A stretch of DNA of 64,000 bases, taken from Sialis fuliginosa (taxonomy: Eukaryota; Arthropoda; Insecta; Megaloptera; Sialidae). Numbering within the stretch: the stretch's first letter is position 1; the number at the start of each line of letters is the position of its first letter. The stretch covers positions 23,818,701 to 23,882,700 of the forward strand of contig OY540816.1 in the NCBI GenBank assembly GCA_961205875.1, given 5' to 3'. The notes under the pieces were generated by a model, which saw only the letters and a list, made by a program, of their open reading frames with translations, had not been told where the DNA came from and did not search any database. The translations under genes and the position numbers were made by a program. Shown here piece after piece: positions 38,901 through 49,200 of this stretch.

Positions 38901-41737
38901 GATCTTCCAGCGAATTATTTTCGTGGGGGGGGGCTAAATATATACATTATGGGAAATCCTAGAATGGTTACCTTGGTTGGTTTTCAGGTTTAATTTTTCT
39001 TTTTCAAATAAAACTAAATTGTCTGAAACATTTTTTCTGAAATGTATTGATTAATTTTTTACTCGAAAACTATGAATTGAATAATAACGAATGGCGTAAA
39101 TGCAATGAATAATATAATAGCACTGTATAAGAGTTCGTTATGTTATTATTTAGAATGTATTTGTAAGAGCTGCAAATTCATTTAATAAAGTGTTGTGTAC
39201 GATTTCTTACAGACCGCATTAACGAACTCCGGTAGCCCAATTAGCGTCGTCTCCAGAGTTTTCTCCGGCACGGTGAGTCAAAATAAACGTAAGGGCGGAT
39301 CACCCCCGCCCCCCCATCCCCCTACCCCTACCCTGCTACAAACTCCTTGCGTCTAGCAAAACAACAAAATATAAGAAAAATATATTCCAGCTTGACAAAT
39401 ATATATTTGCGAATTTGTGTTTTCAGTTAATAAATAATTTAAAAATATTATTAGAATATTCTACTTTATGCGCCAACTCAAACATTTTAATAAAAAATAG
39501 CATTTAATATTAATTTACACGCTCAGTTATAAAATTATAATACCTCTACGTCTTATTTTCTTGAATTTTAGTCGATATTTGTATGACGAGTTGAATTTCA
39601 CTGCAGGAAATTTCACTAAAAAATTTTTAATTTTTGATTTCGTTAAAAGTATAGAAAATGACGTGAAAAGTTGTTTGTTTCAAACCGCAGGTCTGTATCT
39701 CAAACCGTTCTCGAGATATAGCCTCGCAAAGTTTCAGTTTTTTTAAATTTTTGAAGAAAAAAGGCCATAACTTTTGAACGCGTGGTCGGAATTGATTTTA
39801 GTTGACGGATTTGGAATCAGCGTGTCAAAATCTATATAATGACATGTATAATACCTTAAAATTCGAAAAAAAAAATTTCGCGAAAAATCGAAAAAATTCA
39901 AAGGGGTATACCTTAAAAAAATGTCGATTTTTGGCCAAAATTTTTTTGTCGGATTTTAAAGTATTATACATGCCATTATATAGATTTTGACACGCTGATT
40001 TCAAATCCGTCAACTAAAATCAATTCCGACCACACGTTCAAAAGTTATGGCCTTTTTTCTTCAAAAATTTAAAAAAACTGAAACTTTGCGAGGCTATATC
40101 TCGAGAACGGTTTGAGATACAGACCTACGGTTTGAAACAAACAACTTTTCACGTCATTTTCTATACAATAAACATACTTTTAACGAAATCAAAATTTCAA
40201 AATTTTTTAGTGAAATTTCCTGCAGTGAACTTCACTCGTCATACAAATATCGACTAAAATACAAGAAAATAAGACGTAGAATCATTTAGTCACTATATAC
40301 ATAAATATTTATATAAGAATTTAAATATTTTTTATTATACATACATGAAATGTACTTTATAATAAAGTATAGTAATCATGGAAAAAATCGAACTCGAGAT
40401 TTTAACGGAATTACACGTAAAATATGAGATTAAATACTAAGTCATATCCCCCCCCCCCATCGCAAAAAGCTATCTACGCCACTGCATTACAATATTATTA
40501 TTTTGCTAGTTATGTTGTTGACTTAATTAAAGTGAGTTATATTTTTATATATTGCATAATTTTGTGATAAATATATTATCTTTTAATACGGTTATTGTTA
40601 TACTTGATATCTCTTATGAATTAGTCAGTAAGATGAGTTTTCTATAAGTGTAATGAAATCTCGTGCAACGCATAATTAGTCGTATATGTTTGCAGGTACT
40701 ACGCAATTATAATAGGTCGACATTATTTTGTGAATTATGTTTTGTAACATGGCTAATTGTAGGTCGAGGAATTGTGGCAACATCCGAAACCACAGGACGA
40801 GGCTGCTTGTCAAATAAACGACGTCGCCTACCAGCAGAACAGTCGACACACTAAAGTGAGTACTCGAAAGACAAACACGTGTAATTACCCCTTTCATTTA
40901 AAAGCAAGCATTACTCGTACCTATATATGCAACTACAGCCTACAATACACTACAATTACTTAACATACATACATACATAACATATGTACAAAATGTGAGA
41001 CAGCCACTTTTCACTTTTACAAATATCTCTACAATGGAAATATTTTAAATTTTACAAATTACCGAACCGATTTTAATGGGATTTTAGAGTTGGTTTAGGG
41101 TATGTAATTATTGATTTACAGCAGGCCTGTATTCAAGAAAATATATAAAATAACTTACAATCAATGGAAGTTGTGATGTAAGTCAAAAAGTTTAAATTAA
41201 ATTATTAGGTCAGGGACGTATTAAGGAAAATTTATAGTTGGTCTTCTAATAAAATTGTTTAAAATTTTAGAACTTCTTGATGTTTAAAAATGATTTTTAT
41301 AAAAAAAAATTAAATTATTCTCAATAAATTTTACTTTATTTTTGTTGCCTCCCCACCCAAAAATTGTTTTTTTTACATATTAGTTTTTTATGAGGGCAAA
41401 CGGGGGTGGGTAAAAAATAATTATTTTTTTTGGGACGGGATTCTTATTTTGTTTTATAGATATCAATATTATTATTTATTTTGGGGATATTTTTAAGCTA
41501 ATTAAAAATCGTTATTTATTTAATAAATTATATGTTGTAGGGATGTCTGCACGACATTGAATTATGGTTCCAGACACAGACATTATATTTAATCATCATT
41601 TGTTGCATAATGTCCGTTCTTCAGGTAAAAACAAACAACAAAAGTGTCGTGCAATTTAATACAGTTGAGTATTTCTCTTGTTTCAGGTAATTGGTATCGT
41701 TTTTACCATAATTACTTGCAGAAAACTAGGAATCTAA
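29998..41737 (+). CDS. Tetraspanin, eight coding exons
   Basis: The start codon is at 30005 in an exon that begins after an acceptor at 29997. Coding exons: 30005-30070, 36574-36786, 37557-37751, 38437-38550, 39213-39272, 40763-40855, 41541-41624, 41687-41737, all phase 0; 291 residues, the usual tetraspanin size. Membrane segments are ~12-34, ~57-80, ~94-115 and ~261-286, with the large extracellular loop between the last two. The loop holds the signature CCG (161-163), a second CC pair (189-190) and Cys 232 and 249, giving a classic six-cysteine loop. The short cytoplasmic tail ends KLGI. Residues 75-82 (VGALGCSK) are the conserved end of TM2. Role: membrane organiser in tetraspanin-enriched microdomains; no specific paralogue can be named. 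The first coding intron is 6.5 kb because of transposon insertions. Confidence 0.92.
30071..31164. other. Tetraspanin intron 1, left part
   Basis: No exon seen. A family G copy lies at ~30475-30600 and a G-rich tract followed by (GT)n at 30961-31036. The 8-bp sequence GTATACAG at 31157-31164 is the left target duplication of the hAT element that follows. Confidence 0.5.
31165..32153. mobile_element. Non-autonomous hAT-type transposon with 8-bp target duplication
   Basis: The element is 989 bp with ends CAGTGCTTCCCAAAC and GTTTGGGAAGTACTG (terminal inverted repeats, 14 of 15 positions matching). It is flanked on both sides by GTATACAG (31157-31164 and 32154-32161). Eight-bp duplications and CAG-type ends are hallmarks of the hAT superfamily. 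No transposase frame remains. Intact ends and an exact duplication suggest a fairly recent insertion. Confidence 0.88.
33088..33563 (+). repeat. Dispersed repeat family C, copy 2
   Basis: Matches 7186-7725 (shared CACTCGAGAACCACTTA and AGTCCGCGACACCATATG words), with a deletion after GGTACGTTCT. Located in tetraspanin intron 1. Confidence 0.65.
33881..34090 (+). CDS. Orphan coding-like exon (unknown product)
   Basis: After an acceptor-like GAACAG ending at 33882, a frame of about 68 codons runs to TAG at 34088-34090. Its composition is balanced (residues such as Trp, His, Gln and Pro, unlike the AT-driven frames around it), with stretches TPWQRSVSYTHLHIVRIF and NQHLWNLHQQI. No upstream partner exon was found. 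It could be a terminal exon of an unrecognised gene, a relic of a chemoreceptor-like or other membrane protein, or a transposon fragment. I do not recognise the family. Confidence 0.25.
   Translation, partial: TGNVTEFALKFTPWQRSVSYTHLHIVRIFHDLVNRVCPLNQAFAATIRHNQHLWNLHQQITNATKVYDT
34091..36573. other. Tetraspanin intron 1, right part
   Basis: Family D-like sequence in both orientations at ~34310-34620 forms an inverted pair around ~34480 (AAGTCGG / CCGACTTCAAAAAC). There is a long C tract at 35442-35465 and a (CT)n tract at 35650-35668. No exon recognised. Confidence 0.5.
36787..38436. other. Tetraspanin introns 2 and 3 (around exon 37557-37751)
   Basis: Intron 2 (36787-37556) carries a family G copy at ~36925-37075. 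Intron 3 (37752-38436) has a direct duplication of ~90 bp (37795-37890 against 38010-38105, sharing GATTCTAAGAAATGTATTTA). It also has two TGACGTCACGCCT words in opposite orientation at 38158 and 38315-38327. No further exon. Confidence 0.55.
38551..39212. other. Tetraspanin intron 4
   Basis: AT-rich, with a run of TTTT/TTAG words and a G tract at 38926. No exon, repeat family or RNA recognised. Confidence 0.45.
39545..40280. mobile_element. Long foldback palindrome, copy 3
   Basis: 736 bp starting TCTACGTCTTATTTTCTTG and ending with its reverse complement, arms ~340 bp, in tetraspanin intron 5. The arms include CGTGGTCGGAATTGATTTTA and its complement. The short frames on both strands here mirror each other because of the palindrome and are not genes. 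Confidence 0.8.
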
Positions 41738-43234
41738 TAACACGTAACGCGACGTGACGTGACGTGACGTAACGCAACGCAACATCATCGATATTTACTA
41801 GCTAGCACACAATTAATTCCAACCTTACATTTTTAATCGAATGTGACGTTTTCCACAGCACACCATTTTTATTAATTGTTCAATTCAAAGTCGACTAGAT
41901 GCGCTATCGCTATTAATAATCATTATCTAGGGACATTTGCTCTTCAGTTGGGTTTTTATTTTTTCCCCTAGTTGTTAGTTGATGAAGTATTAGGACGTAA
42001 TTTGTGTTTTATGGAGCTAAAGTAATGACAATATGTATTATCATTTATATTTTTTATTGAAATATATTTGTATTTTGATAAGGGAACCAATTTAAATATA
42101 CAAATTTGAATTTTTATATTGAAAATATTTCAGATATGTGTATTTATATAGTTAAGAGAGATTTTTAACAATAGAGATATATATTATTTGTATAATGGAT
42201 ATGAGATGTATTAATGTTAGAAAAAAAGTCCAAAAATATTGATTGCATATCGGCAATTCGATAAAAATGATAAATAATCATTATTTTATATATTATATTC
42301 CAGGGGCGGGTTTACCGAATGATTCATACAATATTCTAAACATATTTACGGGGCCTCTATCACATGGCCCCTTTATTGAATTCCAGCTGTTATATTGCAG
42401 TAGTCAACAAAATCTGTAACGTCTACAGTTTCAAGACTACTGTATACTGTATAGATTAATTATATAGGTTTTTAAATTTGTCGAATATTATTTTTTCAGG
42501 ATTTGTCTAAATGTGAAAAAAAAAACACACGAAAATGATTATATGTATTCAAAAATATGAATTGTTAATGTATGTAAAAGCCTTTTGAAAATATTTGTCC
42601 CCCTCTTTAGACGGTGTTGAAAATGAGGGCAAAATTGTCAATATAACATACATTTGTATAAAATATATCTATAGATTGTTGTAATGTTTACATTATATTT
42701 ATTTTTGAAAATAATATACAAATATTATTATAACTGTTCAATTTATTTCACCCTTCCCTTATTCTTTCTAGGAAAAATAATATTTAATTATTACAATTAT
42801 TACATTACATTAATAATAATATTAAATTAAATCAGAGCTATTTTGTACAAATTTTGAAACAAATTATGCATAAACTATTAAGCAATCTTGGATTTTTAAT
42901 AAATTTTAGTGTAAGAAGCTGTTACTTTATTCTAAATTCAAACTCTGTAATTCCCGCTTAATCTCATTTCAAATAAACGGCCTTTCTTGTTAGTGACATT
43001 TGTGAAGTTACCAAGAAAAAGATTTGCATATATTTTACCTGATATTCTAGTAATAACGTATTATTTATGCACAGCGCCCCTAAATAACCGAACCTAAAGG
43101 GTATATAAGCACATAATAGTCAAACAAGTTGTCATTTTGTAAATATTCGTCACGTTGAGCTGGATCTGGGGTGCGCATGCTAGAGGTTGGTAATATGCTA
43201 TACAATTTTCCCAAGAAGTTCTCTGTTCGACAAG
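41738..43234. other. Tetraspanin 3' untranslated region and eIF4B promoter region
   Basis: Right after the tetraspanin stop there is a short tandem of 5-nt units (ACGTG/ACGCA) at 41743-41784. Candidate poly(A) signals AATAAA occur at 42898-42903 and 42972-42977. No frame of note. The last ~100 bases contain the eIF4B leader. Confidence 0.5.
43172..43180. promoter_or_regulatory. NRF1/Ewg-like palindrome in the eIF4B promoter
   Basis: TGCGCATGC at 43172-43180 is the core of the NRF-1 / erect-wing site found in many housekeeping promoters. It lies 55 bp before the eIF4B start codon, in otherwise AT-rich DNA. No TATA box is evident nearby. It could be in the leader rather than upstream of the start site. 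Confidence 0.4.
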
Positions 43235-46200
43235 ATGGCTTCTTCAGGTTAGTTGGGTTTTATTAATCATCACGTGAGGTTTTTAAATTGTTACTTCTGT
43301 ACGTTATGTTTGAAATAATCTTGTCAATAATTACATCACCCTTTAATATCTCGTTTTAAAATGCTTCCGCTCGACCCGTATCTTTAAAATAGTGATTTTA
43401 TTCGAGCGATGACGGCATTGAAACCGCGTGGCTGATAACTTACTTTTACTAAATTTTGCCACATATGTTCGCTTCTATAATTAATTATACGTGTCGTTAT
43501 GTTGATTAAATATTTCTACATGTAATCATTGCTAGTTGTATTGACTTTACACGAAATTTAAATCTCACGTGTTTGTAACTTTCCAGCTGGGAAGAAAAGT
43601 AAAAAAGTTAAGCGGAAAGCAGTACCGCTTAACGAATTTCTTTTGGAGACCGGAACCACAACATTACCCGCGGCGCCCGTTCGAAAATCAACAAATTGGG
43701 CAGACGAAGTTGAAAATGAGACTGGTAAGTTTTTTTAACCTAATTTTTTCGTCAGTGAATTTTAAAATGTGTGTTCCTATGATGATAATTTGTACCGGTC
43801 AGTTATAAACTTGCACCTGGGGCTCACGTAAAGGTACTTGGTTACCTGAAACAGCCCGGGGAAGGTCTGAGATGAGGTCATCTAACGTTCTAGCAGGACG
43901 CTCTGATAATTGGAGGCGGGATACCAGAAACGGTCAAATTGAAGAACTTAGTCTGAGAGTGTTTATTCATAAACACGAGACGCAGTTCTCTGTTTGTTGG
44001 AATTTCCCGTGACCGGCGTTTTGAGTTCAATGTGCGAGTTGGTACGTTTGTATCAAAACTCGATTCAGACTAATCTATAACTGATCGGAGATTATCTTAG
44101 ATAATTTCCTCTGAGGGACTTGACACTTATTGTATTGTTTCACGCTGATGTTCTATTTGATACGGATGTTTGATATCGAGTTGTTTTTGTTTTTAAGATC
44201 TTTTCGAATCGAAACCGAAGGCTAACTTCGTCCTGCCGACTGCGCCGAGAGCAATCGCTTGCGAGTCGGACAACAATGTTCCTAATCAGCCTCCGTACGT
44301 TGCCTATATTTCCAACTTAACGTACGACATTGACGAGCAAGATCTTACAGAGTTCTTTGCCGGAATGCAGGTAATTTATTTTTAATTCTTTTAAATAACA
44401 TTTTAGTGCTCCAAATTATTTCATTGAAAATCTGTTTTATTTTAATGTTTGTTGTTACTACTCTAGCTGTAATCTATGGATACTGACAGAAAATTGCAGG
44501 ACAAATAACCGGAATTTTTACTAAAATTTTTGAGGTTATGATTTGGTTAAATATATTTAATTTGATATTTTCAAAGCACATCTGAAACCGGTCTCAAGAC
44601 ATGAAGTTTTATAGAAGTATCATAACTCTTATGATTCCACAGTCCCAGCTCCACGCTGTGTTTATTTCAATACCAGCCGTGGCGTTTATTACTGTGGAGA
44701 GTAAACTAACAACTAAACTCGCTATGTTTGCAGCTTCTTATTTCGTAAACTGTATAATACACTGTTTAGTTACATTTAATTTAATATGAATTCTGTTTTA
44801 AATTGTTATAGTGTATTTATATTTAATGTTATATACATTTGTTTTTCTCTTATTTAGATTGTGAGCATGCGTCTTCCACGGAGCGAGTCAGATGGAGGCA
44901 GATTGAAGGGTTTTGGTTACATAGAATTCGAAAATAGAGAAAATTTAATAGATGCTATTTCAATACCAGATTTAGTAAGTATCTATTTTGTTATATTAAA
45001 CCTCCTCTTTTTTAAATTAATAAACACTGATTCTACAATTTATAATTTTAAATTTGATGAGAAAGTGAGGTTATGTTTACGATTTTTGTGTTGAAAAATG
45101 TGCATTATTTTATTATTGATTTTGAATTTGTTTTACACATGGTTTATATTGTTTAATTTATTTATTAACCCATTGTCTTCAAGCTTCTGTATAATTTAGT
45201 GGTATTTTATTGATGTATCAAACAAAGCACTTGTATTATTTTTTTTATTAATTTACAACAATTAAAAATAATTAGTGTCATGAATTTTAATGAAACTATA
45301 ATATATTGTTCTATTTCTGTAAAAATATATGCCTCATTGACGATTTTTCAATATTTTAAATAATCAGCAATAAATTGAAGGCTTGATTTTCAAAAAAATA
45401 ATTGTTGCAAATATTTACCTACATGCTTACTTTTAAAATTATCCATTGTAGCAAATTGAAACAAATGACAGATGATTTTAGGGAGCAAATTCAATTGATT
45501 GATTTGTCTAAAAACAAAGAATATTTGTATATTGTTACATTTGTTTAGATTCTGAAAGGCAGACGGATGCGTATCGAGGTAGCGACAAACTCAGATAGCG
45601 ACCGTCGCCGAGGTGGCCGCATGGACATGAACAGGGACAGACCTGAGCGACCGGAAGTGACGTCGGGTGACTGGCGTTCAGGGCCCCGCACGGAGCCGCC
45701 GCCAGACTCGGACAGACGTGGTGGAGGAGGGGGCGGGGGATTCAGCAGGGATAGGGACCGCAGTGACAAAGAAGGTTAGTCAGTGTTTTTTTTTTATAAT
45801 TATTTTTGCACGTGTTCCACAGTCCCAGCTCCACGCTGTGTTTATTTTTGATACCAGCCGTGGCGTTTATTACTGTGGAGAGTAAACTAAAGATTAAACT
45901 TATGTAATTGCAGTTTTATTCCGTAGATTGCTTATTATTTAGTTTAGTTACATTTTATTTATGATTCTTTTTGAGTCTTCATAACTTTTACCAAAGTTAC
46001 AGAGATTTGAATATTGAAATGTATACACAGGTGGTTCTGAAGTGGATAATCGGCCAGGCGCTTGGAGAGACAGCTCAAACAGACCTGCCAGAGAAGAACG
46101 CAGCGGCGGAGGGGGCTTCACCCGTGGGGGAGACAGAGACAACGACAGAGGCGGTGGTTTCACAAGAGGGGGGGACAGGGATAACGACAGAGGAGGTTTT

Positions 46201-49200
46201 ACAAGAGGGGGGGACAGGGATAATGACAGAGGAGGTTTTACAAGAGGCGGTGACAGAGATTCAGACAGGGGCGGCGGGTTTACCCGTGGGGGCGATAGAG
46301 ATAATGATAGGGGCGGAAGGTTTGGTGATAGGGGCGGAGATAGGGACAGGGGCGGCGGGGGAGGGTTCGGGCCGCGCAGGAACTACGGCGATAGAGAGGG
46401 CGGCGGCGGCGGCGGGGAGAGAAGCAGCCGAGATATTACAAGAGGTGCTGCAAACGACAGGGAGGAAAGGGGCCAAGATAAATGTAAGTGATTCTTTGTT
46501 TTGGGTTTTTGTTTTTCAGTAAAAAGTATTGATATTCAATTGTTGAAGGTCTCATTAAAAATGTATAGAAATAATAGTTGGTGTTAATTAAATTAAAATA
46601 TAGTTAAATTATTATTGAAATAATAAAAAAGCAATAAACAAGTTCCATTGAAATAAATGAGTTCCTCTGCAGTCCCAGCTCCACGCTGTGTTTATTCAAT
46701 ACCAGCCGTGGCGTTTATTACTGCAGAGATTAAACTAACAACTAAACTATAAATATGCACAGTCTCTTACTCAGTAGACTGTGCAATACTTGGTTTAGTT
46801 ACATTTATTATCAAAGACACAGTTAACAGTATTTAACATATAACAATGCTCTTTAACAGCTGAACCAAGGATGCGTCCTAAACTGGTGCTGGCACCGAGG
46901 ACCAGGCCCATAGAGGAGACGGCAGCGGCCGGCGAGCAGGAGCCTGATGACGCGGCGTTGGCTGCTCCGGCGGCGGCGCCTGTAGCCGCTGTAGCGACGC
47001 CTGTACCCGCAGCGTCTATATTTGGCAAGGCAAAGCCGGTTGACACGCTAGCGAGGGATCTGGCGATCGAGGAGAAGATCGCAAAGGAGAGGGAAGCACG
47101 GCTCAGCCGCGAGAACAGGTCAGTTAATACTTTGAAGTGTTTTATTCCACAGTCCCAGCTCCACGCTGTGTTTATTTCAATACCAGCCGTGGCGTTTATT
47201 ACTGTGGAGAGTAAACTCTATAACTAAACTCGCTATGTTTGCAGTTTCTTATTTCATAGACTGTATAATACACTGTTTAGTTACAAACCTTTGGTGTTGA
47301 AAAGTGCATTAATTCATCTGTGTGTGTTATTTAATGATTTATTCATTCACCCAGCAAATTGAAGAGATGCAATACATTTGTTAAACATTGACATATTTAA
47401 ATTGGTTTATTTGTATTTATTTCATGTAATTTTCTGTTCCAGTCGGACCAGGGCAGATAATGTTGAAAAAGAAGATGAAGGCAAAAGAGAAACATGGCGG
47501 TCGCGACGAGAGGTACGTACACGCTTTACACACACTCACACCGCAGTCTGTCTGTCTGTCTGTCTGCGCAGTCTCTTATAATTGCTGCTGCGTGTAAGAT
47601 TGCGGATAGCACGGCTGGACTAGATCTAATTACCAGTTGGATCTATCAGCTGTGTAAAAAGTAGTCCGGTACAAACAAATGTTTATGTTGAAAAGAGAGC
47701 AAAATTTAAATATTTATTTATTTATGTACGTTAGTTTTTCTTATCACAAATACAAATCTAGCAAAGAGCATATTAATAAAATACATTATTTACAGGACAA
47801 CAGTGGATCTAGGGACAGACAAGAGAGACGTAGCTCCCCGGATAACAAATCTGCAAGCAGAAATACCGGCCCAAAGAAAAACAACGGTGAGTCTTGCACA
47901 TAAAATATATTTGTTACAATAAAATACAAAAAGACAGTGATTTAAAACACAGATTTACGCCAACCCATCAATAATATCTTGGTTAGAAACATTCTCAAAG
48001 TTAATTTTATCCAAACTCTCTCTGCTCGTCATGCTTTCAATTTCCCTGTACATGTTCTTGATGTTTATGGAAGGCGTGTACTGTTCCACTTTATTCAGTA
48101 GCGATTCAGGATACCCGGGCGAATAGAACCTGACTATCTCTTCCGGGAAACACGAGTTGATTATCATAATGTACTCCATCATTGCCGTCCCCGGCTCTGC
48201 TTTGATCTCCTGCACTTTCTTCAACCCCCCGGTCGTTACAAACAATCTCCTGACCTTCGGATCGTTTGGTAGTATTTTAGAAAACTGTCCGAGCACGTAC
48301 TTCAAAATCTCAGGGGGGGCATCGTATAATAGTGGTTCCAGAGCTGACAGAACAAAACACTTCTGTAATGTTCTCTTCAAAGCCGACTTGCACTTTGTTT
48401 TCAAGTCTTCGCTCACGTTCGATTTCAAATAGATTGAAAGGATCTTGAAAAACACGTTCGCCTCTGCGAGTTTTCGCGAATGCTCAGGAGAATGCTTCCC
48501 AATCTGTTCCAACGACCAGACCGCGGCCCCGAGGAGGAACTCATCGTTACCGTCGAGTACTTCTGCAAATTTAACAATAGCTCCGCCGCTTGCGACTTTA
48601 AATGCGAGCTGATCCGAGTGGCCTGATATGAACCCGAGCGCGGTAATCGCAGGCAGCAGGGCTTCCCCTCGTGCTTCAAGAAGTGCGGCTTCTCCGCCTT
48701 GATTTACGACCAGCTGCGCCAGTTCTAACGAGTGCTTGACCGTATCTCTGACCAGGATGCAGGCCGCCCGACTGACGGCCTCGCACGGATGTTTGATGTG
48801 ATGCAGAGCGCTAGGGAACAGTTCCGCCTCGGTGCAGCTCTCAGCAAGCTCGGTCGTGTGTTTCGCTATAGAACTCAGCGCGGACAACGCCTGCCGCTTC
48901 AGTTTAGCATCGTGATTGTTCAGAGTCGTCACGAGCAACGGCACGACGCCGATGCAGTCTGACACTACCTGCGCCAGGTCTGGGTTGTGCTTGGCAATGT
49001 TGAAGAACACGTTACATACGCTCTGTTTCATAGAGATGTCAGGTTCTTGCAGACACAGGACGAGGTACGGAAGTAGGCCGATGTCTATGATCGCTCTGGA
49101 CAGTTGCGCGTTGTGCTTGGCTATGCTGTCAATCGCAGAGACCGCTGCTAGTTTCACTTTTATGTCAAAGTCTTCGATGCAAGTCAGCATTGCTTCCAAA

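Noticed and set aside
39802..40013. Similar short frames on both strands (MTDLxSACQNLYN type), also at 26547-26825
   Set aside because: Produced by the two arms of the long palindrome; not protein genes.
45971..46522. 183-codon plus-strand frame with many Glu/Thr/Gly codons
   Set aside because: It is an alternate frame of eIF4B exon 6; the repeated GC-rich codons keep all frames open. The exon phase and RGG repeats support the other frame.
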